Part shown: positions 1-7,316 of the stretch, one piece after another
Layout: each line of letters opens with the position of its first letter
How positions within the stretch are numbered: the stretch's first letter is position 1
DNA from: JAJPKK01 sp035311445
Lineage (GTDB): Bacteria > Pseudomonadota > Alphaproteobacteria > Rhizobiales > Xanthobacteraceae
Length of the DNA stretch: 24,423 nucleotides
Reading direction: 5' to 3'
Assembly: GCA_035311445.1 (NCBI GenBank)
Contig: DATGCX010000209.1
Coordinates: 1 to 24,423, forward strand
Position numbers and translations under genes: made by a program
The notes under the pieces: generated by a model
Database searches by the model: none
What the model saw: the letters and a program-made list of their open reading frames with translations, nothing else
Told to the model about the DNA's origin: nothing

Positions 1-389
1 GCGCCGAAACTTTTGACGACATTGCCGCTCGGGTCGAACTTGTAGATCGTGTCGTGCGGCTTGAGCGTGCCGTCCGGATTCATGCAGTCGAGCCCGAACC
101 GACCACCCCTTGCGGCCGGCACCGGGCTCGTCTCGTCGCACCGGATGAGAGCCCAGATGCTCTCGCCGTCAACATCGACATGCACCGCCGCCGGCGGCCC
201 CATCTCGCGTCCGCCCGGCAGTTTCGCCCATTCGCCTCCTGGAACGCTGGGGCCACCGCCATCCGCCAATCCCCGCACGGGGCGATACGGATTGTCCGAG
301 GGCGCCTGGGCGAAGCACGGCGCAGCGGTGGCGAGCAGCACGCCGATGCCATACGACACGATCCATCCAACGCGATTTGCATTCGACAT
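1..389 (-). CDS. Exported NHL-repeat beta-propeller protein (5' part, runs off the window)
   Basis: The frame opens with an ATG at 389 and stays open to base 1, giving 129 codons of an incomplete protein. The first 28 residues look like a Sec signal peptide (hydrophobic core GIGVLLATAAP, then CFAQ before the mature part). The mature part reads YRPVRGLADGGG and ends in YKFDPSGNVVKSFGA, which resembles the start of an NHL/six-bladed propeller repeat. The Shine-Dalgarno-like AGAGGTG lies just upstream of the ATG. Propellers of this kind are seen in exported proteins, including the peptidylglycine lyase-like family. The actual activity cannot be judged from this fragment. The start and export are well supported; the family call rests on one repeat. 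Confidence 0.6.
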   Translation of the reverse strand, partial: MSNANRVGWIVSYGIGVLLATAAPCFAQAPSDNPYRPVRGLADGGGPSVPGGEWAKLPGGREMGPPAAVHVDVDGESIWALIRCDETSPVPAARGGRFGLDCMNPDGTLKPHDTIYKFDPSGNVVKSFG

Positions 390-458
390 GACGCACCTCT
401 TCAGTGGGAGAAGCTCGGTGAGGAAAGGCGGAGCTTATCGCCGTTGAGGACGCTTGGT

Positions 459-487
459 TAGAGCGGATTTCCTTTTGATGGAATCAC
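459..487 (-). promoter_or_regulatory. Conserved intergenic motif (GATTC...GAAATCC), possible promoter element
   Basis: Read on the minus strand this is GATTCCATCAAAAGGAAATC followed by CGCTCTA. The same pattern (GATTC, about 8 bases, GAAATCC, then a T/A-containing segment) recurs at 10752-10775 and 18240-18271. In each case it points toward the start of the next gene. Here it lies about 70 bases before the beta-propeller gene. A promoter role is inference only. Confidence 0.3.
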
Positions 488-585
488 ACGTCGTCGCTCG
501 CGAATACGCAAAGGTGCCTGAGTTTAAGCCATGGTAATGCGGCCGCGACTCCCCCCTTGTCGAGCCGGGAAAATCGCATGTTGCC

Positions 586-905
586 ACCCTCCCCTGGAGC
601 GGGGAGGGTCGGACTGGCGAAGGCAGTCCGGGGTGGGGGTGACAGCGGTGCAACACTCTACTGCAAGGCCACGTCTGTTGAACCGCCGTCACCCCCTCCC
701 GGCCCGCTTGCGCGGGCCGACCTCCCCCTTCAGGCAGGGCAATCGCAGTTGACGGGCCGCCTCTGCTCCCTCTCCCCGCTTGCGGGGAGAGGGTCGGGGT
801 GAGGGGGCCTCTCCACCAGCTCAGACTCGGGGCAAGGCCCCCTCACCCGGAATGAGCGCGAGCGGTCATTCCGACCTCTCCCCGCAAGCGGGGAGAGGTG
901 AAGGC
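586..905. repeat. Cluster of REP/BIME-like palindromes upstream of asnS
   Basis: The gene-free stretch 390-1012 contains at least three GC-rich hairpins. The first has arms ACCCTCCCC/GGGGAGGGT at 586-609. The second is a perfect palindrome at 768-793 built on CTCTCCCCGC/GCGGGGAGAG. The third, at 874-899, is identical over 26 bases to the palindrome at 15569-15594. Further smaller hairpins (GGACTG/CAGTCC at 611-629, GGCCCGC/GCGGGCC near 702-720) lie between them. Dispersed palindromes of this sort are common between genes in alphaproteobacterial genomes. No gene is apparent between 390 and 1012. Confidence 0.7.
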
Positions 906-1012
906 CGCCGAAAATGCGATTGCCCTGCCAGCAAGCGCGGAGAGGTTACCCGCGTCAATGTCACCCGACCGTGCTCTGGACAAGGTCGCTGCGCCTGAGT
1001 AACCCTCGGCCG

Positions 1013-2419
<1,407 letters not shown>

Positions 2420-2516
2420 GGGGAATGGGCAAGGTCAGTTTGCTATTAACGGTCGAAGTTGCCGATCGTCAGCCAGTCGGTTCCGGTGGTGTCGACCTTG
2501 AACTTGAGCTTTGTCG

Positions 2517-3251
2517 TCAATCTCTGCACCAACTCCTTGCACTTGCGGCTGAATTGGAAAGATTAACAAGGTGCTTGCCGGCGATGTCACTGATGTCGCG
2601 AACGCTGCCCACTTGAACCAATAGCGTCTTTTTCGAGTGAGCACCTAGTGCCAAACCCGCTTCAAAGATGACGTTAGGCCGTGCTTGACCGTCGAGCTTG
2701 TTGAGGCCCTTCTTCTTGTCCAGCGGGCTGCAGAACTCGCTTTTAAGCCGAGCCTCCTCATCCGGTGAAAACATCACGAGCACGCCCTGTACCTTTTCCA
2801 TGGCACCGTAGATCACGTCGTCAACATGAGGGTTCGCCCCTTTGGCACTCTTAATGGCTTGGCTCCATTCAAGCGGGTTCAGCCCAATGGCTCGTAGGAA
2901 CGCGAATACGTCTGTGTTCAGCTGAATGTCGCGGCCATGCACAACGAAGATCGAATTGTTGTTTATGGTTACGACGGGCCTCTTAGCAGGGCGAGGCCGG
3001 TCTCTCGGTGTTGGATGACTTGGCTCAGGCTGCAGCACGTGCATTGGGGCTCCCCGCAGTGCCGCCATCTGCTCATTAGTGGCATAGCGCTGGTAGCTGA
3101 TGCCGTGTTCGCCAGCTAACAGGAGCGCGCCAAGATCGCGTGTCACCCGGTTCGCCGCGGCGGTCTTCTGAATAGCCGAGTAGACCGTACGGTTTGCCGT
3201 CCCCATCCGCTTCTTCAGCAGCTCAATAAGACGAGGGTCGATCGTAGTCAT
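2517..3251 (-). CDS. TIR-like domain effector (PF10137 type), C-terminus frameshifted
   Basis: The 244-residue frame has an N-terminal helical, winged-helix-like segment (1-68), a proline-rich linker (about 70-92) and a TIR-like domain from about 100. FVVHGRD (102-108), DDVIYGAMEKVQGVLVMFSPDEEARL and RPNVIFEAGLALG are signatures of the predicted nucleotide-binding TIR family found in Pycsar and TIR-STING effectors. Glu197 in IFEAG is the expected catalytic glutamate for NAD cleavage. After LVNLSNSAASAR the frame ends early. In the -1 frame the expected tail resumes (RELVQRLTTKLKF...DTTGTDWLTIGNFDR) and stops at 2446-2448, so a one-base loss near 2530-2540 cuts about 30 residues. The start overlaps the preceding gene's stop (ATGA). 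NAD hydrolysis on sensing a phage is inferred from the family. Confidence 0.85.
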   Translation of the reverse strand: MTTIDPRLIELLKKRMGTANRTVYSAIQKTAAANRVTRDLGALLLAGEHGISYQRYATNEQMAALRGAPMHVLQPEPSHPTPRDRPRPAKRPVVTINNNSIFVVHGRDIQLNTDVFAFLRAIGLNPLEWSQAIKSAKGANPHVDDVIYGAMEKVQGVLVMFSPDEEARLKSEFCSPLDKKKGLNKLDGQARPNVIFEAGLALGAHSKKTLLVQVGSVRDISDIAGKHLVNLSNSAASARSWCRD

Positions 3252-3466
3252 CGGGTATTGGCGACAGTCTTCCGCTTCCTCAGCTTGGCCACGTTCGCGA
3301 AGTTGGGGTTTACATCAAGCAGTCCACTAATCTGCTTGGCATCAAATCCGGCAGCGAGAAGTCGGCGCGCGGCTTCCTCATTATCAAGGCCCTTTACGGC
3401 GATGATGGCGAGTACGCGGGCAATCCGCTCCATGGGATCTTCGATGGCCTTACTTTTTGCGGGCAC
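3248..3466 (-). CDS. Small helix-turn-helix-like protein, middle gene of TIR operon
   Basis: The product is 72 residues. Residues 28-66 (DNEEAARRLLAAGFDAKQISGLLDV...) have the spacing of a sigma-70 region 4-like helix-turn-helix, followed by a basic tail KLRKRK. The start is a GTG at 3466, with a weak AAGG upstream. The 5' end overlaps the preceding gene by 17 bases and the stop overlaps the ATG of the TIR gene by four, so the three genes are probably translationally coupled. The protein aligns without gaps to the end of the upstream 82-residue protein. It may regulate the operon or act as sensor or partner for the TIR protein; neither can be shown from sequence. Confidence 0.75.
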   Translation of the reverse strand: MPAKSKAIEDPMERIARVLAIIAVKGLDNEEAARRLLAAGFDAKQISGLLDVNPNFANVAKLRKRKTVANTR

Positions 3467-3698
3467 TAACGCGGGCCTTTTTCTGTGATCTCATGACTTG
3501 GACCGATTTCGGGTTGCTACCGGCCCCATACGCTGCGTCCGGCTCGGGCAGCCCCAACTCAGTAAGGAATTGGACCTTATCGAGGACACTCGAAAAGTCC
3601 TCAGGCCTCTCCTGCTCGGCCTGCTTCAGGCATAGATAGGCGAGCGCCCGTCCGATCACGGGTAGCCAAATTTCCTCCGCAACCTTGGTGGGTGCCAT
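3450..3698 (-). CDS. Small protein with degenerate HTH, first gene of TIR operon
   Basis: The product is 82 residues, starting from ATG 3698 with a strong GGAGG seven bases upstream. The N-terminus (KVAEEIWLPVIGRALAYLCL) looks like an amphipathic helix. The C-terminal half (LTELGLPEPDAAYGAGSNPKSVQVMRSQKKA) resembles a helix-turn-helix, but with AAYGAG where a hydrophobic helix would be expected. The tail is basic. I do not recognise a named family. The tight overlap with the next gene and the shared promoter place it in the same unit as the TIR effector. A regulatory or sensing role is inference. Confidence 0.75.
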   Translation of the reverse strand: MAPTKVAEEIWLPVIGRALAYLCLKQAEQERPEDFSSVLDKVQFLTELGLPEPDAAYGAGSNPKSVQVMRSQKKARVSARKK

Positions 3699-3730
3699 AC
3701 AGCCTCCGAATCACCTCAGCTAAATGGGCT

Positions 3731-3758
3731 ATTATAAGGACAGGTGGTGCGCCGGTAA
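3731..3758 (-). promoter_or_regulatory. Probable promoter of the TIR operon
   Basis: On the minus strand a perfect -10 box TATAAT (3731-3736) is preceded, 16 bases upstream, by TTACCG as a weak -35 (3753-3758). The -10 box lies about 33 bases before the first ATG, a normal leader length. The stretch 3699-3916 between the divergent TIR and toxin-antitoxin units holds no gene. Confidence 0.45.
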
Positions 3759-3916
3759 TGTCCTGGGCTGTGTGTCCACAAAACATTTGACTGCAAAAAT
3801 AGACGATTCCGCCGCCGATATCCGGGGAATGGTGCCATAATGTCGCTCCGCATCGATGATGGTGGCTGGGTTCCGTTGCTGCGCGAGTGCTATGCTCTTT
3901 GCGAAGGAAAGCTGCG

Positions 3917-4186
3917 ATGAGTGATCTGGCTCGAATCGAGATTGAACGCGATGTCGCCGACACGGCCGCACGTCGGGCGGCAGAAGAAGGCATGTCGATT
4001 ACGGCCTATGTCTCCCTGCTATTGCGCAGGAGCTTCGAACGAACTCCTGGCGAAGAAAGCGTTCTTGTGTACGACCATATCGAGGGCAAAGGTGAAGTTC
4101 GCATCGATCGCGAGCCTGGCGAGGACGACGAGAGCTACAATCGACGCTCCGCGCTGTACGACAGCCTCTTCGATCGCAGCAATTGA
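3917..4186 (+). CDS. Ribbon-helix-helix-type antitoxin
   Basis: The product is 89 residues. The N-terminus MSDLARIEIERDVADTAARRAAEEGMS... fits a ribbon-helix-helix fold: a strand at 3-10, helix 13-24 and helix 27-41 (ITAYVSLLLRRSF). The acidic C-terminal half would bind the toxin. The ATG at 3917 has AAGGAAA about six bases upstream and is preferred over an in-frame ATG ten codons earlier. The stop codon overlaps the next gene's ATG by one base, as is typical of type II toxin-antitoxin pairs. DNA binding and autorepression are expected from the family, not shown. Confidence 0.75.
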   Translation: MSDLARIEIERDVADTAARRAAEEGMSITAYVSLLLRRSFERTPGEESVLVYDHIEGKGEVRIDREPGEDDESYNRRSALYDSLFDRSN

Positions 4187-4614
4187 TGCTTCGACGAGGC
4201 GATTACGTTCTCTGTAACTTTCCCTTTCGTGAGGCTCGCGGCCCAGGGCCGTCACCTCACATTGTGTTGTGCGCCACGACCGGCCGCCAGGGCGACACAC
4301 GCTTTGCTATCGTTTTCTACACGACAACCCAGACGGTTTATGAAGGGGCACGGCGCCCTCGGCAGTACCTTTTTGTTAATCAGGCAAGAGCCAGGGAATT
4401 GGGTCAGAAGACTGCGTTTCAAATCGATGCGAGCCGGATTGCACGCCTGCCCCTTACCACAGATTACTTTCCCGAAATGGCTGGAAATGCCGTTCGCGTG
4501 TGCGGTCGCGACCCAGAGCTTGTAACGAAAGTCGAAGAGCGATTGAGAGAGCTGGTCGCCGGCGGCGTCAAAATCACGAGGGTCGATGCTGTCCTGCACC
4601 GCCCAAGCATGTAG
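4186..4614 (+). CDS. PemK/MazF-like type II toxin
   Basis: The product is 142 residues and begins MLRRGDYVLCNFPF, the beta-barrel opening of PemK/MazF endoribonucleases (family pattern RGDIVLVNFPF). HIVLCATTG and FAIVFYTTT follow as core strands. The C-terminus is longer than in canonical MazF (about 110 residues), so it could be a divergent branch. The ATG at 4186 shares its first base with the antitoxin stop; a TTG one codon upstream is in frame but less likely. The 3' end converges on the VapB gene with a four-base gap. Growth inhibition by RNA cleavage is inferred from the family. Confidence 0.7.
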   Translation: MLRRGDYVLCNFPFREARGPGPSPHIVLCATTGRQGDTRFAIVFYTTTQTVYEGARRPRQYLFVNQARARELGQKTAFQIDASRIARLPLTTDYFPEMAGNAVRVCGRDPELVTKVEERLRELVAGGVKITRVDAVLHRPSM

Positions 4615-4618
4615 CGCG

Positions 4619-4858
4619 TCAAAGCGCGCGCTCTTTGAGTGCCGGCGCGGGATCGTCGATCTCGGGAAAATCGTCTTGCAACGGCTTCATCGTCTTGAGC
4701 AAGGCGATGAGCCCGCGCTTGCGCACCGGCTCGATCATCAGACGATCGCCGTCGCGGTGCATGACCGCTTCATCGCCCGGCAGCTCGAATTCCGCCGGGA
4801 TACGGACCGCCTGGTTGCGGCCATGGCGAAATAATTTGACGCGTCTTCGTTCGGGCAT
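4619..4858 (-). CDS. VapB-family (AbrB-type) antitoxin, without an adjacent VapC
   Basis: The product is 79 residues: a swapped-hairpin AbrB fold at the N-terminus (RRVKLFRHGRNQAVRIPAEFELPGDEA...GDRLMIEP) and a toxin-binding tail. This is the VapB pattern. The start MPERRR at 4858 has GAGGTA upstream; longer in-frame starts run into the preceding gene. A VapC PIN-domain toxin normally follows directly, but here the strand downstream is occupied by the convergent PemK-like gene ending at 4614. It lies 26 bases behind the NamZ-like gene on the same strand. Either it is an orphan antitoxin or its toxin was lost. Confidence 0.8.
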   Translation of the reverse strand: MPERRRVKLFRHGRNQAVRIPAEFELPGDEAVMHRDGDRLMIEPVRKRGLIALLKTMKPLQDDFPEIDDPAPALKERAL

Positions 4859-4884
4859 GAGTACCTCATTGCATCCGCCGTCCC

Positions 4885-6087
4885 TCAATATCGCAGATAT
4901 CCCCGCTGCTCGCCCAACCAAGCCTGCTCATCCGCCACAGCCGCCGCATCCAGGTCCTGCGGTGTCGCAACCGCATCGTCCACCCATTCCCGCAGCAGCG
5001 GGCCGCCGTTGATGACATCGATCGCGAGTTTGCCGTGTTCGTACTCGTAGGCGAAATCGCGCCATAGAGGATAGTCCGGATACAAGCGGCGGATCGCCTT
5101 GAAGGCGAGTGCCTGGAGGCGCCATGGCCAGAATGCCTGGTGGTCGTAGCCAGCGCCTTCGGTGTGAATCTGGATGCCGTTGCAGAGGTTGCCCGCATGC
5201 TTGTGAAACGTGGGTTCGAACCAGCACTCGCGCAGGCGGCAGCCGCGGAGCCACTGCGGCGCCAATGCGTGCATTTCCCGCATGACTGCCCGCGCATCGA
5301 CATCGGGTGCGCCGAATAATTCCAGCGGCCGCGTGGTGCCGCGCCCTTCCGAGAGCGTCGTGCCCTCGACCATCACCGTTCCCGTATAGGCGCGCGCCAT
5401 ACACAAGTTCGGCGCGTTGGGGCTGGGGTTGATCCACGGGCGCTCGCCGAGCGGCCAGCCGAAGCCCGGCGCCGCGTCGGGCTGCCAGCCTTGCATCTCG
5501 ATCACGCGATACTCCACCTCGAGCCGGAGCATCTTTACGAACCACAGGCCCAGCTCGCCGAGTGTCAGCCCGTGACGCATAGGCAGCGGTCCGGCGCCGA
5601 CAAAGCTTTCCCACCCGGTTCGCAAGGTCAGGCCTTCGACGGGCCGGCCTACCGGGTTGGGCCGGTCCAGCACCCACACGGCTTTGCGGTGTTTCGCCGC
5701 CGCTTCGAGGATGTAGCGCAGCGTCGTCATGAACGTGTAGATGCGGCAACCCAGATCCTGCAGATCGACCAGGATGACATCGCAGGTGTCCATCATCGCA
5801 TCGGTCGGCTTGCGCACTTCCCCATAGAGGCTGAACACCGGGATGCCGTGCACCGGGTCGTTGAAGTGCGGCGACTCGATCATATTGTCCTGCTTGTCGC
5901 CGCGCAGGCCATGCTGCGGGCCGAAAGCGGCGGTGATCTTGATATCGCCGCAGGCGGCGAGCGCATCGAGTGCGTGCGTCAGGCCTTGCGTGACCGAAGC
6001 CGGATGCGCGAGCAATGCGACGCGCCTGCCGCGAAGCGGCGCGCGCAAATCGGGTTCGGCGATGAGTCGGTCGATGCCAAATTTCAT
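4885..6087 (-). CDS. DUF1343 / NamZ-type exo-beta-N-acetylmuramidase family protein
   Basis: The product is 400 residues and covers the whole DUF1343 (PF07075) domain. Signatures in order: VALLAHPASV (23-32), FGPQHGLRGDKQDN (55-68), IPVFSLYGEVRKPT (82-95), DVILVDLQDLGCRIYTFMTTLRY (103-125), VLDRPNPVG (139-147) and PMRHGLTLGEL. The founding member NamZ (B. subtilis YbbC) releases terminal MurNAc from peptidoglycan fragments. No signal peptide is visible, so a cytoplasmic role in muropeptide recycling is more likely than wall cleavage. From memory YbbC-like members often have PEHG where this has PQHG, which may mark a subfamily. The start ATG at 6087 is preceded by TAGGAA. Confidence 0.88.
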   Translation of the reverse strand: MKFGIDRLIAEPDLRAPLRGRRVALLAHPASVTQGLTHALDALAACGDIKITAAFGPQHGLRGDKQDNMIESPHFNDPVHGIPVFSLYGEVRKPTDAMMDTCDVILVDLQDLGCRIYTFMTTLRYILEAAAKHRKAVWVLDRPNPVGRPVEGLTLRTGWESFVGAGPLPMRHGLTLGELGLWFVKMLRLEVEYRVIEMQGWQPDAAPGFGWPLGERPWINPSPNAPNLCMARAYTGTVMVEGTTLSEGRGTTRPLELFGAPDVDARAVMREMHALAPQWLRGCRLRECWFEPTFHKHAGNLCNGIQIHTEGAGYDHQAFWPWRLQALAFKAIRRLYPDYPLWRDFAYEYEHGKLAIDVINGGPLLREWVDDAVATPQDLDAAAVADEQAWLGEQRGYLRY

Positions 6088-6187
6088 GGTTCCTACGCTT
6101 TAGAGCACGTCCCGGTGACGTTGGCGCAGCGGCTTCACCTCTCCCCAGAGGGAGCAGCGGTACTGGGCCATACGCTATTGTTCAACT

Positions 6188-6799
6188 CTATTGCCCGCCG
6201 AACACGTTTCCGGGCCTAACCGCGCAACTCGGCGCTGAAGTCTGGACCGAGATCACCTCGAAGCGTCGTCCGCTGAGAATGCTTCGCTGGCGGATCGGAC
6301 CGGTGCCGCCTTCCCGGCCGAAGATCACGCGCGCATTGCAGCTGCCGTAACCCGCATCGAAGGTTATGGAGACGCGCCGCGCCCCGGCGATCAGCGGATT
6401 GTCTACCAGCAGCGCGCCGCCATCGAAGTGCACGACGCGGGTGCCTCCCGTCGAGTTCCTGCTTTCGTCCGGGGCCTGCGTGGACTCCGTGGTTGGGCCG
6501 GCGCCTCCTCCTCTTCCTCTCCCACCGCCGCGTCCTCCTCCACCTGCGGGGCGAACGACCATCTCAGTACTGAAGGCGCGCCCCGCGGTGCTGATATAGA
6601 TGCTGAGGGTGCTGCCACGCGAGCGGAAGGCTACTTCATCGGTCCCTTCGAATTTCTGTTGGCGATTGGTGATCCAGCTTACGATCACGGATTTGCCGAG
6701 CAGAGGCGCTGGAAACGGGGCGGTTTCGCCAATGTTCGGCCACGACAACAGCGTGCCGAGCAGAGCTGTGCCGAGCACTTTGAGTACATACGCACGCAT
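6188..6799 (-). CDS. Secreted hypothetical protein with Gly/Arg-rich linker (caspase operon)
   Basis: The product is 203 residues. A signal peptide (1-26, VLKVLGTALLGTLLSWP) is followed by a beta-rich half (GKSVIVSWITNRQQKFEGTDEVAFRS...LSIYISTAGRAFSTEM), a glycine/arginine low-complexity linker (85-101) and a second beta-rich half (VVHFDGGALLVDNP...VSITFDAGYGSCNARVIFG) with two cysteines (C153, C192). No known domain is recognised. It begins nine bases after the stop of the upstream small secreted gene and is the last gene of the minus-strand operon headed by the caspase. No good ribosome binding site is visible, so translational coupling is likely. Confidence 0.7.
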   Translation of the reverse strand: MRAYVLKVLGTALLGTLLSWPNIGETAPFPAPLLGKSVIVSWITNRQQKFEGTDEVAFRSRGSTLSIYISTAGRAFSTEMVVRPAGGGGRGGGRGRGGGAGPTTESTQAPDESRNSTGGTRVVHFDGGALLVDNPLIAGARRVSITFDAGYGSCNARVIFGREGGTGPIRQRSILSGRRFEVISVQTSAPSCAVRPGNVFGGQ

Positions 6800-6808
6800 T
6801 TTTCGCAG

Positions 6809-7258
6809 CTATTCGCAAAAGCGACGGCCATTGAAGACGAAGCAACTCGCCGACTCCCGCACGCGAGCCGCATGCCCGGCAATCGACGGGTGAGGCGCGG
6901 TCACGCGGTGCACCGTGGCGCGGGGCGGCATGGTTTCGATGTTGATGTCGACGAACTTGGCTGATCCGCCCTGTTCAGCCTGTTCGGGCACCGCAACGGG
7001 CGTGAAGCTGACGCGGCACGTACCGCCGGAAACGACGCGTATCGACAAGCGCTCCACACATCTCTCGCACAGCAGAGCGGTCGGCACGCGGCAGACGCCG
7101 GCTGCCGCCGGCCCGCACCAGGCAGCAATCCCGACCAGGGTGACCGCGATGAATTTTGCCCCGAAACAGATTTCTGTCCCGGTTTGATTTGGGTACGTCG
7201 GCACGGCCATGCTGTGTTTCGATTGCATGTCCGCCAGACGAATTTGCCTCTGGCGCAT
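6809..7258 (-). CDS. Small secreted Cys-rich protein sharing the caspase C-terminal tail
   Basis: The 149-residue product is read from an ATG at 7258 with GAGGGC upstream; in-frame ATGs at 7228 and 7210 are alternatives. A hydrophobic segment KFIAVTLVGIAAWCGPAAAG (about 35-54) would serve as signal peptide. The mature protein has several cysteines (VCRVPTALLCERC) and a beta-type segment GTCRVSFTPVAVP. It ends with SCFVFNGRRFCE, nearly identical to the tail of the caspase encoded 59 bases upstream (GCFVFNGRQFCE). Codons differ between the two tails, so the similarity is held at protein level. Function unknown; an extracytoplasmic partner of the caspase is an inference. Confidence 0.65.
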   Translation of the reverse strand: MRQRQIRLADMQSKHSMAVPTYPNQTGTEICFGAKFIAVTLVGIAAWCGPAAAGVCRVPTALLCERCVERLSIRVVSGGTCRVSFTPVAVPEQAEQGGSAKFVDINIETMPPRATVHRVTAPHPSIAGHAARVRESASCFVFNGRRFCE

Positions 7259-7316
7259 TGGAAAGCCCTCGCGTTTCGATGCCCGAACCATCCGTATCGC
7301 GGCCCCCAAAATGCGG

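Noticed and set aside
586..905. CRISPR-like array
   Set aside because: The palindromes are irregularly spaced, differ in sequence and have no uniform spacers or cas genes.
2530..2540. Programmed -1 frameshift in the TIR gene
   Set aside because: No slippery heptamer or clear stimulatory structure is visible; mutation or sequencing error is simpler.
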